Below, in pieces: positions 1 to 8,983 of a stretch of 64,000 bases of DNA. The translations under genes and the position numbers were made by a program. Source of the DNA: Corynebacterium falsenii. GTDB taxonomy: Bacteria > Actinomycetota > Actinomycetes > Mycobacteriales > Mycobacteriaceae. The stretch covers positions 2,046,001 through 2,110,000 of the forward strand of contig NZ_CP083646.1 of NCBI RefSeq assembly GCF_020099275.1, in the 5' to 3' direction. Each line of letters starts with the position of its first letter. Position 1 is the stretch's first letter. The notes beneath the pieces are model-generated. The model did not search any database. It had not been told where the DNA came from and saw nothing but the letters and a program-made list of their open reading frames with translations.

Positions 1-165
1 GGCGCGGGCGCGTTGTGCGCTACTGCGCTGTGGTTCCCAGTTTTGGGCTATGGTGCGCGGGCACTGGCCGGTCCGCTGTCTCGCCCGAAGGTGTGGTCGT
101 GGATCAATATCGGCATCGGTGTGATGATCTTGACTGTTGCGGCGCGCATCGCGTTCGCGATGTAG
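1..165 (+). CDS. LysE/ArgO-type amino-acid exporter, C-terminal end (partial)
   Basis: The window opens inside a reading frame that stops at TAG 163-165, leaving 54 residues. They form two hydrophobic stretches around a polar loop with the motif WFPVLGYGARALAGPLSRP and end in a membrane segment (INIGIGVMMILTVAARIAF). This ending is typical of the LysE/RhtB superfamily of basic amino-acid exporters, where the last helix follows a Trp-rich loop. Only the last quarter of the protein is present, so substrate (lysine or arginine) and start cannot be judged. Family call is from recognition of this C-terminal pattern. Confidence 0.7.
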   Translation, partial: GAGALCATALWFPVLGYGARALAGPLSRPKVWSWINIGIGVMILTVAARIAFAM

Positions 166-237
166 CACCGTTGACGCTCTCGGATGACCCGGCTTAAGCT
201 TTCCTTAGAAGGCGATTGGCGCGTTGGTTGATAGCTG

Positions 238-327
238 GCACAGAGTCGGCACAGAGTCGGCACAGAGTCGGCGCGGCGACGGCGACAACGTTGGCGCACA
301 GCCAGCGCAGCCAGCGCAGCCAGCGCA
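238..327. repeat. Two short tandem repeats upstream of the ABC ATPase gene
   Basis: Positions 238-270 hold three exact copies of the 11-mer GCACAGAGTCG, and 301-327 hold three exact copies of the 9-mer GCCAGCGCA. They fill most of the leader between the LysE-type gene and the start codon at 341. The open frame continues upstream through them, but the translation is low-complexity and there is a better start downstream. Confidence 0.85.
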
Positions 328-340
328 GAGCAGGGCGATC

Positions 341-1306
341 ATGACACCAGTGATTGAGGCGCACAGCCTCCACAAATCTTTCGGCGCGGTGCATGCTGTG
401 CGTGGCATTGACCTGACTGTCGAGCGCGGCAGCATCTACGGCCTTATCGGCCCGAATGGCGCTGGCAAGTCCACGGTCCTGCGCATTCTGGTGGATCTCA
501 TTCGCCCTGATAGTGGGGAAATATTAGTGCTGGGGAGCGCCCCACAGTCGGCGAGCCCCGCGTTACGTCGACGGATCGGATACCTGCCGGGGGAAGTGCA
601 ATTCCACGAGCGCTGCGACGGGCGCTCCCTGCTAGAGCGGTTCGCCAGCATCAGTGGGCGGGTGCCGCCGGGCAGGATCGACGCCCTTGCCGAACGGCTG
701 GACCTGGATCTCGCCCGGCCCGTCCGCTCGCTGTCGAAGGGCAACCGACAGAAGCTGGGCCTGATCCAGGCATTCATGCACTCCCCTGAGCTGCTCATCC
801 TCGACGAGCCGACTAGCGGCTTGGATCCGCTCATGCAGCGTGAATTCATGGGGCTGGTCCGTGAGGCTCAAGATAATGGCCAGACTGTCTTGTTGAGCTC
901 GCACATCCTCGGGGAGGTCCAGTACACGGCGGATGCCGCTGCGGTGCTGGCGCAGGGCTCAATCGTGGCGCACGGTGATGTTGCATCGCTCCGGCTGGCG
1001 GGTACGTCTCGGATTCGTGCTGTGGTTGCTGGCGCTGATCCCGAGCAGCTCAGCGTGCAGTTGGAGCAATGCGATGGGCTGTCGGATCTCGTGGTTCGCC
1101 GCTTTGGCGCTACGACTGGCACTGCGACTAGCGCGGAGGCGGACCCCTCATCCAACGTCGTACAGGTCTCCGGTCTCCTGCGCGGCGAGCCAGACGCCAC
1201 CATCAAAGCCCTCGCCAACTACACCATCCGCGATCTTGCCCTCGAGGAGCCGGACCTCGAAGAATCCGTGCTGGAACTCTACGGACATTCGGAGAGCGCA
1301 TCATGA
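341..1306 (+). CDS. ABC-2 exporter ATP-binding protein
   Basis: ATPase subunit (321 residues) of a two-gene exporter. Walker A is GPNGAGKST near residue 41. The signature is LSKGNRQ in place of LSGGQ, the Walker B is LLILDEPTSGLD, and an H-loop follows (LLSSHILGE). This is the layout of DrrA/CcmA-like drug or antibiotic exporters. After the roughly 220-residue nucleotide-binding domain there is a C-terminal extension of about 95 residues, as in many ABC-2 ATPases. I chose ATG 341 because the protein then begins directly with the first beta strand (VIEAHSLHKSFG). The longer frame from 224 only adds the repeat-encoded peptide. The last four bases overlap the permease gene (ATGA), implying translational coupling. 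The substrate is unknown. Confidence 0.9.
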   Translation: MTPVIEAHSLHKSFGAVHAVRGIDLTVERGSIYGLIGPNGAGKSTVLRILVDLIRPDSGEILVLGSAPQSASPALRRRIGYLPGEVQFHERCDGRSLLERFASISGRVPPGRIDALAERLDLDLARPVRSLSKGNRQKLGLIQAFMHSPELLILDEPTSGLDPLMQREFMGLVREAQDNGQTVLLSSHILGEVQYTADAAAVLAQGSIVAHGDVASLRLAGTSRIRAVVAGADPEQLSVQLEQCDGLSDLVVRRFGATTGTATSAEADPSSNVVQVSGLLRGEPDATIKALANYTIRDLALEEPDLEESVLELYGHSESAS

Positions 1307-2094
1307 CCACCTTGCCCATCCTCCGCTGGCAGCTGCGCGACGGCATCCGCGGCCTCATCGCCTGGTCACTCGCACTCATCGCTGTCTTATGCGTGTACTT
1401 GCCGATCTATCCGAGCATCCACTCTCCCGCCCTAACGGAGATGGTTGACTCCCTCCCCCAGCAGATGTCCGGCTTCTTCGGCATGGATTCCATCGCCACG
1501 GGCGCCGGCTACACCCAGGCCACGTTCTTCGGGCTGCTGGGTTACGTGCTCGCCGCCATCGCCTGCATCTCTTGGGGATCCAAGGCTATTGCCGGAGCCG
1601 AAGATTCAGGACGGCTAGAGATGATTCTCACCCATGCTGTCGGGCGTGGGCGCTACGCCCTGGAAAGTCTGCTCGCTCTCACCGTGCGCGTTGTCGTTCT
1701 GTGCGTCATCGCGGCCACCGCCATCCTGATTCTCAACGGCCCGTCCGATCTCGGCCTCGCGCCGAGTCACATTGTGATCACCACGTGCGTGTGGGGAATG
1801 CTAGCGCTGACGTCGGGCATCACGGCCCTGTCCGTCGGCGCCATGACGGGGCGCCCGAGTTGGGCTAACGGTGCCGGCGCCGCGCTCACTGTGGTGTCCT
1901 ACATATTCGACGCCATCACACGGACCACCACCAACCTCAACTGGTTGTCTTACTTTTCCCCCTACCACTGGGCGTATGGTGATTCCCCGCTGCAGACGGG
2001 CAATGCCTGGGGCGGAATGGGTCTGCTGGCGGGCTTGTGCGCAGTACTGTTCGCGCTGGGTTATGCCGCTTTCACCCGGCGCGACGTGTGCTGA
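1303..2094 (+). CDS. ABC-2 type permease
   Basis: Membrane partner of the preceding ATPase, 263 residues with about six hydrophobic segments and short loops. An aromatic-rich loop (LSYFSPYHWAYGD) precedes the last helix, a pattern common in ABC-2 permeases such as the ABC transporter permeases of actinobacterial drug-efflux pairs. The start ATG at 1303 overlaps the end of the ATPase gene by four bases, so the two are almost certainly co-translated. It ends 21 bases from the convergent DoxX-like gene. The transported compound cannot be read from sequence. Confidence 0.88.
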   Translation: MTTLPILRWQLRDGIRGLIAWSLALIAVLCVYLPIYPSIHSPALTEMVDSLPQQMSGFFGMDSIATGAGYTQATFFGLLGYVLAAIACISWGSKAIAGAEDSGRLEMILTHAVGRGRYALESLLALTVRVVVLCVIAATAILILNGPSDLGLAPSHIVITTCVWGMLALTSGITALSVGAMTGRPSWANGAGAALTVVSYIFDAITRTTTNLNWLSYFSPYHWAYGDSPLQTGNAWGGMGLLAGLCAVLFALGYAAFTRRDVC

Positions 2095-2115
2095 CACGCC
2101 GGGGTGTGTTGGGCA

Positions 2116-3822
2116 TTAGTTGAAGGGGTTGCCGCCGCCGATGGCCAGCCACAGCACCACTGTCGCTGCCACGGCGACGATGGCGAAAATCCACGCCGAG
2201 ACGAGCGGGCGGGTGTTCCATGCCCGGTTGCGGTCCAGCGAAATGCTTCCGGGACCGGCGAAGATCGTCGCCATTGTGCCGGTGCCGATGAGGACCCACA
2301 TTTGGATGTAGGGGCTCAGGCCATAGGGCCACAGGGTGCCTTGGTAGTTGTTGAACTCGTTGAGGGTCATAAAGCCCGCCACGACCGCAGCCAAAGCTGC
2401 GGCAAATGGTGTGAGCAGGCCAAGGATTAGCAGACCACCGGCGACCACCTCGGCGGCGGGAACCACGACGGCAAGGATCTGCGCGCCGTTGTAGTCCGAC
2501 CACTGCTGCTGCAGCACGTCAAGCCCCGGATCCCCGCCGAAGGCGAAGAGGGTCTGCAGGCCGCGCACGAGTAGGAGTCCGCCGATAACCAGGCGGAGCA
2601 ACAGCAATCCGAAGCTCAGCGTGCCGCGCTTGGGCTGTGCCTCCTTTGTGGTGGTCTCTGCTGTTTCGGCTGTCTCCGCGCCATCCGTCTTGACCATCTC
2701 CACGTTCTCGGGAGTGGCGCCATTGTCAGCCTTCACACCGTGAGCATCGTCCCCGGCCTTACCGGCTGACTGAGCCGCATTAGCGCGGTCGGCCGTCGCA
2801 GCTCCGGCAACACCAGCAGCACCTGCTGCCCCTGCTACGGGGACGGGCTTGGTTTCGTTGCGCTTGAGGAAGGACAGCTCCTCGCGTCCATTATCGGCAC
2901 CAGACTTCGCACCGGCCGGGTTCCCGGACGCGGATCCGGGCTGGGCTGCCGTGGCAGTGTTGGGGTCGAATGACGGATCGGCACCATTACCACGCCCCGC
3001 TGCCGGAATGGGCTTCACTGTACGATCGGCCGGTCCGGTGTCCTTACCAGCTCGCGCACCGGTGCCGCCTGCCGCAGCAACACCTGCTGCACCCGCTGCA
3101 CCCGCTGCACCCGCCGCGCCTGCGGCACCTGCGGCGGCATCACGGGCTCCATGCTCGTCCTGCGACTCCTTAGGCAGGGCCTCCTTCGGCTGAGGCTTGG
3201 CCTGGATGCGCTGAGGCCGCGCACGGCCCAGAACCTCGTAGATGTCGCGCCGCTTAGGCTTGTCACCCTCAGACCCGCCGGACGTCTTGGACTCCCCCGC
3301 AGGCTTGCCCACTGTGGCCTTTTCCGTAGGCTTGCCCGCCTTGGGCTCACCCACAGCCTTATTCACCTTGGTGGCCTCGGCAGAGCTGCCAACTTTCTCA
3401 ACCTTCTGAGCCTTCTGAGCCCTCTCGGCCTTCCCAGCCTTGCCGGGCTTCTCAGACTCGGCAGATTTCTGAGCTGCGCTGGACGATGCAGGCTTTGCAG
3501 CCTTATCTGCCTTGCCGAGGTTGGCAGACTTCTCGGCAGCAGACTTCGCAGTTGCCGGCTTCTTATCTACCGGTTGCTTTGCAACGGATTCCTTCTCCGC
3601 AGACTTCTTTCCTGCAGAGGTCCTGCCCACATTCCTTTTGCCTACCGGGGCACTCTTCGCAGGCTTGTGGCCTGCAGGCTCCTTCCCTGCTGGCACAGTC
3701 CCCTCCGACGCCTCCCGACGGTACACAGGCACGTCAATGTCTGCTGCCTCATCATCGAAAGCCCGGGGGTCAAAGAGTTCATCATCTGACTGGGGTCGGT
3801 TTGGCTTCTTTGGAGTATTCAC
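2116..3822 (-). CDS. DoxX-like membrane protein with long Ala/Lys-rich N-terminal region
   Basis: The C-terminal 160 residues hold four to five membrane segments of the DoxX/DUF4870-like type, beginning GTLSFGLLLLRLVIGGLLLVRG and including a PAAEVVAGGLLILGLLTP helix. Before them lie about 400 residues of low-complexity sequence: a Lys/Ala/Pro/Glu-rich stretch (runs of KPAGKxxxx and KAGKAE), then a short conserved-looking block KRRDIYEVLGRARPQR, then an Ala-Gly-Ala repeat. I chose GTG 3820-3822 (protein VNTPKKPNRPQ...) because upstream codons run into non-coding sequence, and GGAG lies just before it; the gene length is then 568 residues. DoxX proteins are membrane partners of thiol and oxidoreductase systems in mycobacteria; the function here is not known. 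The tail is probably cytoplasmic and disordered. Confidence 0.75.
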   Translation of the reverse strand: MNTPKKPNRPQSDDELFDPRAFDDEAADIDVPVYRREASEGTVPAGKEPAGHKPAKSAPVGKRNVGRTSAGKKSAEKESVAKQPVDKKPATAKSAAEKSANLGKADKAAKPASSSAAQKSAESEKPGKAGKAERAQKAQKVEKVGSSAEATKVNKAVGEPKAGKPTEKATVGKPAGESKTSGGSEGDKPKRRDIYEVLGRARPQRIQAKPQPKEALPKESQDEHGARDAAAGAAGAAGAAGAAGAAGVAAAGGTGARAGKDTGPADRTVKPIPAAGRGNGADPSFDPNTATAAQPGSASGNPAGAKSGADNGREELSFLKRNETKPVPVAGAAGAAGVAGAATADRANAAQSAGKAGDDAHGVKADNGATPENVEMVKTDGAETAETAETTTKEAQPKRGTLSFGLLLLRLVIGGLLLVRGLQTLFAFGGDPGLDVLQQQWSDYNGAQILAVVVPAAEVVAGGLLILGLLTPFAAALAAVVAGFMTLNEFNNYQGTLWPYGLSPYIQMWVLIGTGTMATIFAGPGSISLDRNRAWNTRPLVSAWIFAIVAVAATVVLWLAIGGGNPFN

Positions 3823-4464
3823 GCACTCCAGCCTATTCCGACTCTCCCTCCGCGCCGCGCACCTCACACGGCATGTCGGCATGTCAGGGGCACAAAAACT
3901 CGCATGCACGCCAAGCCACCGCAACACCCAAACTGAGCACCAACGCACGCCATGAAACGACCTCTTCCCGCCCTCACTCCATCCCCCCATCCTTCCCATC
4001 TGCTTCACGAATCCCCACACCCAGCGGCACAGACTTTCCCACACCCAGCGGCACGGGCATCTCCTCATCCAGCAACATAGGTAGCAGATATGCAGCCAAA
4101 TTATGTACCGAAGGGGTACGTTGAGGGCTCAAAAATGTGCATTTCGGGCAATCTTTTCGCTGCACATGTGCTACATAGGGAGATGGGGCTGCACATGCAC
4201 GAGGCTGGCGATAGACAAGCTCACAAACCACCCCCATGACAGACGCAACGTGAGGTAAAGGCGCCGTCAACGCCCCACCAGACGGAGGCGGCACCGGCAA
4301 AACGCCAGGCGAAGGCGACATAGCCACCCAAGGCAGCGCAGCACATGCACATAGTTGATATGTCATCTATAATGGGGTCATTGAGACAACGCAAACGTTG
4401 TGGCGTCGGATAAGAGACCGCACCGAGACAAGCAGCACCAAAACACCATCGAGAGGATCTAGCC
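3823..4464. other. 642-bp intergenic region between divergent genes
   Basis: No convincing gene was found on either strand. It holds a direct repeat CCCACACCCAGCGGCAC (around 4016-4056, two copies) and, near its right end, the promoter and inverted repeat listed separately. It must contain the promoters of both the DoxX-like gene (leftward) and the GST-like gene (rightward). It is slightly AT-richer than its neighbours. Confidence 0.7.
4368..4400 (+). promoter_or_regulatory. Putative promoter -10 box and inverted repeat upstream of the GST-like gene
   Basis: A perfect TATAAT lies at 4368-4373, about 92 bases before the ATG at 4465; a -35 box at 17 bp spacing is poor. Starting 14 bases downstream is an exact inverted repeat CAACG-CAAA-CGTTG (4387-4400), placed around the predicted start of transcription, where a repressor could act. 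A GAGAGGA ribosome-binding site precedes the ATG. Confidence 0.4.
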
Positions 4465-5535
4465 ATGGCCTATGTAGCAGCCGGCTCATTCGAACGCGAC
4501 ATGGACTACATCGACGACCGCGTAGTCGCCAACCCCGAAGGCGAGCGCCAGTGGCCGGTCGAGGCGGGCCGCTACCGACTCGTCGCCGCCCGCGCCTGCC
4601 CGTGGGCCCACCGCGCCGTCATCACCCGCCGCCTCCTCGGACTCGACGGTGCTATCAGTCAGGCGCTCTGCGGCCCCACCCACGACTGGAAATCCTGGAC
4701 CTTCGATCTCTACGAAGGTTCCATCGACCCCGTGTTGAAGATCGGGAAGCTTCGCGACGCCTACATCAAGCGCTACCCCGATTACCCCAAGGGCATCACG
4801 GTTCCCACCCTCGTGGAGATCGACAGCGGCATGGCCGTAACCAATGACTTCCAAACACTCGTCAAAGACTTCCAGACGGAATGGGGCGAGTTCCACCGCG
4901 ACGGCGCCCCGGACCTCTACCCCGCCGAGCAGCGGGACGAGATCGACGCGCTGACCAAGCACATCTTCCACGACGTCAACAACGGCGTGTACAAGGCCGG
5001 ATTCGCAGGCACGCAAGAGGCCTACGAGGACGCATTCCATACCCTGTTCGCGACCCTCGACGAGCTCGAAGAGCGCCTCGCCGACCGGCGGTACCTCATG
5101 GGCGATCGCATCACGTTTGCCGATGTATTCCTCTACCCCACCCTGATCAGGTTCGACATGGTGTACCACAACCACTTCAAGTGCAACCGGAACAAAATCT
5201 CCGAGATGCCGAACCTGTGGGGTTACCTGCGCGACCTGTTCCAGACACCGGGGTTCGGCGACACCACCAACTTCCAGCAGATCAAGGACCACTACTTCCT
5301 GGTTCACCAGGACATCAACCCGACCGGCGTGGTGCCCGTGGGTCCGGATCCCGCAATCTTCCGTACCGAGCACGGCCGCGAAAAGCTGGGCGGCAGCCCC
5401 TTCGGGGCGGGCACGGCGCCCGGGCCGATTCGCCCGGAGGATACCGTGACGGGCGATTGTGTGACGGAAGATGCCGTGGCGGGCGATTCCGTGACAGGCG
5501 ATTCCGCCACAGGTGACGAACAGTCCGCTGACTAA
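4465..5535 (+). CDS. Xi-class glutathione S-transferase-like reductase (YqjG/ECM4 family; probably mycothiol-dependent)
   Basis: 356 residues. The thioredoxin-fold active site ACPWAHR places the catalytic cysteine at residue 45, and the sequence has the family marks GPTHDWKSWTF, VPTLVEIDSGMAVTND and the alpha-helical domain with LTFADVFLYPTLIRFDMVYHNHFKCN-like sequence (here ITFADVF, then YHNHFKCN). The family reduces glutathionyl-hydroquinones. Because corynebacteria use mycothiol and not glutathione, a mycothiolyl-hydroquinone or mycothiol-conjugate reductase role is inferred. The last 30 residues are an acidic repeat of the type VTGDxVTGDSATGD, not needed for the fold. A GAGAGGA site sits upstream. 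The stop codon overlaps the convergent ABC gene by four bases. Confidence 0.88.
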   Translation: MAYVAAGSFERDMDYIDDRVVANPEGERQWPVEAGRYRLVAARACPWAHRAVITRRLLGLDGAISQALCGPTHDWKSWTFDLYEGSIDPVLKIGKLRDAYIKRYPDYPKGITVPTLVEIDSGMAVTNDFQTLVKDFQTEWGEFHRDGAPDLYPAEQRDEIDALTKHIFHDVNNGVYKAGFAGTQEAYEDAFHTLFATLDELEERLADRRYLMGDRITFADVFLYPTLIRFDMVYHNHFKCNRNKISEMPNLWGYLRDLFQTPGFGDTTNFQQIKDHYFLVHQDINPTGVVPVGPDPAIFRTEHGREKLGGSPFGAGTAPGPIRPEDTVTGDCVTEDAVAGDSVTGDSATGDEQSAD

Positions 5536-7352
5536 CCCCGCCAGGTGGAATACAGCGTGGCGTAGGCACCGCCGCGTTCCATGAGCTCGTCGTGGGTGCC
5601 GTCCTCGACGATCCGACCGGCCTCCATCACGAGGATCCTATCGGCGCTCACCGCCTGGTCGAGCCGGTGCGCCACCACCAAGCTGGTGCGACCCTTCGTG
5701 GCCTCCTGGGCTGCGGCTTCGAGCGCCTTGGCGTCGTCGCTGCCAGCTTCCGCGGTGGCTTCGTCCAAGATGAGCACCTGCGGGTCGCGCAGGAACACTC
5801 GTGCCAGCGAGATCTGCTGCGCTACCTCGGGTGGGAGTTCGGGGGCTCCCGCACCGATGCGTGTGTCTAACCCGTCCGGGAAGTTGCGCTGCCACGCCGC
5901 CGAGTCCGGGTGCAGCCCGGCCCTTGTCAGCGCCTCAAGCAGCTGCGCATCGCTGGCCGCGGCATCGGCCATGAGCAAGTCTTCGCGTAACGGGCCGGCG
6001 AAGAGGTGCACCTCCTGGCTCAGGAGAGTCACCGTGGCAGTGGTCCAGGTGTTGGGCACTTCGGTGACGTCCACATCGTCGATGTAGATATGCCCCTCCA
6101 CGGGCTCCAGCATGCCCGCGATGAGGCCCGCCACAGTGGACTTGCCCGCGCCGGAGGTACCGACCATCGCGGTGGTGGTCCCCGGCGCCACGTCCAGCGT
6201 GAACTCCGGGATCACATCCGCCCCGCCGGGGTAAGCGAAGCGCACCTTGTCCATGCGAATCCTCGGCGGCGCTGTGATCTGCGTTGCGGGATCGCGGCGC
6301 CAGGAGGATCCCTCGTTGATCTTTGCCAGCGCCACCGCGCGACCCAGTCCCACCGCAGCCTCCTGCAGTTGGCCTGCGAAAAACAGCACGTTGAACACGT
6401 GAATCTCCAGCCGCACGACCAGCACCGTGGCGGCGGTGGCGGCACCGGCATCGACGTACCCGGCCCGCACCATCCATGTGGCGAACAGCAGCGTGCCGAT
6501 GAGCAGAATGCCGTACCCCACCTGGCCCGCGCCCATGAGCCGCACGAAGATCGGGCGTTGCTGAGCCGTAGCGCGGACGGTGTTCCACGAGCTCTTTTCC
6601 AGCCGCTTCTCCGCCCACGGCCCCAGCTTCAGCGCCTGGAGGGTGGGCAGGCCCCGGATGGTGTCCAGCGTCATGTTGTTGCGCTGCGCTTCTGCGGAGT
6701 TGATGAGGTTCGTGGCGGTCGGCAGTTCCCGCAGCACGCGCCGCACCGCCGGAGCCAGGGCCAGCGTGACCGCCACGAACACACCCACGAACCGCCAGTC
6801 GATGAGCACCATCGAGACCAGCGTGAACGGGAACATCAGCGCGGTGATCACCACGCGCACGCCGGTGGTGCTGATGGTGCGCACCACCCGGTCAATGTCG
6901 CCGGTCAGGCGGGTGATGACGTTGCCCGAGCCCAGCCGCACGATCTCCGGCACCGGCGCGTGCAGGACCGCGTAGAGGGCGCGGCGGCGCAGGTCCACGC
7001 TGAGCATGCGCGATTTCGCCACGATGAGGAACCCGGCCACCGACCGGCCCGCCGCCTCCACGAGCAGCGCCACGGCCACGAGCACGAGCAGCACCACGAA
7101 GGCACCCATTCCCCCACCGATCACCGGCAGCGACCCGCCGTTCATGAGGTTCACGGAGAATCCGAGCAGATTGGAGGAAGCCATCATGGCCACGAGCGTT
7201 GCCGCAAACGTCACCGCGCACGCCAGGTACCAGCGCGGTTGTGGTTTCGTCGGCAGCTCCGTGAGGTAGCCAAACGCCTCGCCCAGCGGCACCGGCGGCA
7301 GGTGATCCGCGGTAAGCTGCTCGGCCTCAGCCTGCGTGTTTGTGCGACTCAT
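5532..7352 (-). CDS. Heterodimeric ABC exporter subunit 1 (intact Walker A, degenerate signature)
   Basis: 606-residue half-transporter with an N-terminal six-helix membrane domain and a C-terminal nucleotide-binding domain. Walker A is GTSGAGKST (about residue 397), the Q-loop is LLSQEVHLF, Walker B with the catalytic glutamate is [10 protein letters not shown], and the H-loop is VVAHRLDQ. The signature LSGGQ is replaced by LPPEV and the D-loop SALD by AGSDD. Its start overlaps the stop of the next upstream gene (ATGA), so the two are co-translated and most likely form a heterodimer. In such a pair the working ATP site is built from this Walker A/B and the partner's LSGGQ. The substrate is unknown; peptides, drugs or siderophores are possible. 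Confidence 0.88.
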   Translation of the reverse strand: MSRTNTQAEAEQLTADHLPPVPLGEAFGYLTELPTKPQPRWYLACAVTFAATLVAMMASSNLLGFSVNLMNGGSLPVIGGGMGAFVVLLVLVAVALLVEAAGRSVAGFLIVAKSRMLSVDLRRRALYAVLHAPVPEIVRLGSGNVITRLTGDIDRVVRTISTTGVRVVITALMFPFTLVSMVLIDWRFVGVFVAVTLALAPAVRRVLRELPTATNLINSAEAQRNNMTLDTIRGLPTLQALKLGPWAEKRLEKSSWNTVRATAQQRPIFVRLMGAGQVGYGILLIGTLLFATWMVRAGYVDAGAATAATVLVVRLEIHVFNVLFFAGQLQEAAVGLGRAVALAKINEGSSWRRDPATQITAPPRIRMDKVRFAYPGGADVIPEFTLDVAPGTTTAMVGTSGAGKSTVAGLIAGMLEPVEGHIYIDDVDVTEVPNTWTTATVTLLSQEVHLFAGPLREDLLMADAAASDAQLLEALTRAGLHPDSAAWQRNFPDGLDTRIGAGAPELPPEVAQQISLARVFLRDPQVLILDEATAEAGSDDAKALEAAAQEATKGRTSLVVAHRLDQAVSADRILVMEAGRIVEDGTHDELMERGGAYATLYSTWRG

Positions 7353-8935
7353 AGGGTCACCACCTTGTCAGCTTGCGCGGCCCATGCCGGGGATGTTGTG
7401 ATCACGATTGTCTTTTTGTCTCGACGCCACCGCGCCACGTTGTCAGCGACTCGGGTGAGTGTCACGGCGTCGAGCCCAGTGGTGGGCTCGTCGAGGATGA
7501 GCACGGGAGCTTCAGTAGCCAGGGCTCGCGCTAGGGCCACGCGTTGGCGCTGGCCTCCGGAGAGCGTGAGGCCACTCTCCCCCACGAGCCCGTCGAGTCC
7601 GCCGAGCCGGGCGACGATGTCGGAGCATTGCGCGGCCTCGAGGATGCCCTCGACTGTCCCCTGAGCACTACCAGCACTGCCTTCAGCGCTGCCCGGCGCC
7701 CCCAAGGGCCAGATGTTGTCCGCCAGCATGCCCTCGAACACCGCCACGCGGTGCGGCACGGCAATCACTCCGTCGCGGGCGGCGAGGTGTTGGGTCCACT
7801 GTTGAGTCTTGTGGTGGCCCTCAGCCGAGTGCGTGACCCACACATTCAACCCCGGAACCACCTCCGGGGCACCAGGGGTGGCCTGGGGATCGGGGTGGCT
7901 GGTGGCGTCGGAGTCGGTCGGATCCTCGATAGCGGACAGCAATGCGAGCATGCGACGGGCCGCGGTGGTGCCGCGCGCCCAGAAGTCCGTGAGCAGGCCC
8001 AGGGAGATGCCCATGACCGTGAGGCCGGGCGGGACGAGCAGGGCCGCGCTGAGGAATTGGCCAGGGGTGATCTGGCCGTTGAAGGCCCACACGCCGGTGA
8101 TGACCATGATGAGCACCGTAAAGGCGGTGGGCACGAGCTGGCGGACGAAGGTGAGGAATTGGGTGATGCGGGCGTCGCGGATCATGACGCTCAGGGCGTC
8201 ATCGGCGGCGGCATCGAAGCGGCGCTTAGTGGTCTCGATGGCGCCGAGACCCTTGAGGACGCGGGCTCCTTGGGCGGCGTCGGTGGCCAGCGACACGGTA
8301 ATGGCCTCGCGCTTGCGGCGCTGTGCCGACACCCGAGCGATGGGTTTGGCGGTGGCCGCCGATGCCAGCGCGGTACACACAGCGCCGAGGATGAGCAGCG
8401 CACTGACCAGCGGCGATAGCTCCCACAACACCACCGACGAGCTCACCACGAAACCGGCCATGACCAGCGGGAAATCGAAGAGGAATTTCAACTGGCCGAG
8501 CTGGTTGGAGTCCTCATCGACGGTGCTGAGGACTTCGCCGGAGTTGAGGTTGGCGTTGCTGCCGAGCAGGCGGCGGACGGTGAACAGGCGCAAGTCGTGG
8601 ATGGTGCGCTGCTCGCCGAGGAACAGGAGCGACTCGGCGGTGATGCTGCCGAGCCAGGAGATGAAGAATAGGCCGACGAGCAGCAGGCATGCGATCACCA
8701 CGGCGCCGATCGCGCCGTCACCGAAAGCGGCGTCCGAGGCGCGACCGACGACCTGGGCCACGACGGCCCCCGCGGCGGCGTCCGCAAGCGAACCGATGAT
8801 CGCGCACGTCACCGCGAGGCGGTGGGAGAACGTGGCATCGAGCGCCAAGCGGCGCGGAGACTTCCACCGCTGCGGCCGCAGGGAATCGCTGCCGCTGGGT
8901 GGGGTGTCCGGGGCAAACCAGGACCAGGTATTCAC
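7349..8935 (-). CDS. Heterodimeric ABC exporter subunit 2 (no Walker A, intact signature)
   Basis: 528 residues: membrane domain (about residues 30-310) followed by a shortened nucleotide-binding domain. The region that should carry GxxGxGK[ST] is missing or unrecognisable; the sequence passes from [11 protein letters not shown] to a remnant Q-loop [13 protein letters not shown] with His in place of Gln. The signature [16 protein letters not shown], Walker [14 protein letters not shown] and D-loop are intact, while the H-loop His is lost (VITTSPAW). Thus this half supplies only the signature face of one composite ATP site. The start is GTG 8933-8935 with GAGGAG six bases before it. That ribosome-binding site lies in the hairpin listed at 8936-8970. 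Confidence 0.85.
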   Translation of the reverse strand: MNTWSWFAPDTPPSGSDSLRPQRWKSPRRLALDATFSHRLAVTCAIIGSLADAAAGAVVAQVVGRASDAAFGDGAIGAVVIACLLLVGLFFISWLGSITAESLLFLGEQRTIHDLRLFTVRRLLGSNANLNSGEVLSTVDEDSNQLGQLKFLFDFPLVMAGFVVSSSVVLWELSPLVSALLILGAVCTALASAATAKPIARVSAQRRKREAITVSLATDAAQGARVLKGLGAIETTKRRFDAAADDALSVMIRDARITQFLTFVRQLVPTAFTVLIMVITGVWAFNGQITPGQFLSAALLVPPGLTVMGISLGLLTDFWARGTTAARRMLALLSAIEDPTDSDATSHPDPQATPGAPEVVPGLNVWVTHSAEGHHKTQQWTQHLAARDGVIAVPHRVAVFEGMLADNIWPLGAPGSAEGSAGSAQGTVEGILEAAQCSDIVARLGGLDGLVGESGLTLSGGQRQRVALARALATEAPVLILDEPTTGLDAVTLTRVADNVARWRRDKKTIVITTSPAWAAQADKVVTL

Positions 8936-8970
8936 AAAAAACTCCTCGAGCAGAACCCCGCTGCTCGGGG
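8936..8970 (-). terminator. Rho-independent terminator of gatB overlapping the ABC exporter ribosome-binding site
   Basis: Read on the minus strand, CCCCGAGCAG (8970-8961) can pair with CTGCTCGAGG (8953-8944), nine of ten pairs, with a 7-base loop, followed by AG and TTTTTT (8941-8936). It begins 13 bases after the gatB stop. The same T run is immediately followed by the GTG of the ABC gene, and the GAGGAG ribosome-binding site overlaps the 3' arm, so readthrough transcripts would have that site paired. Confidence 0.7.
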
Positions 8971-8983
8971 ATTTTCTGCTGGT

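Noticed and set aside
224..340. N-terminal extension of the first ABC ATPase
   Set aside because: Its peptide is encoded by the 11-mer and 9-mer repeats; the protein fold begins after ATG 341.
2095..2115. Bidirectional terminator between the ABC permease and the DoxX-like gene
   Set aside because: Only a four-base stem (ACAC/GTGT) and no T tract.
3823..4068. Upstream extension of the DoxX-like gene
   Set aside because: It reads a Trp/Arg/Cys-rich peptide with no family character; the GTG at 3822 with its GGAG is a better start.
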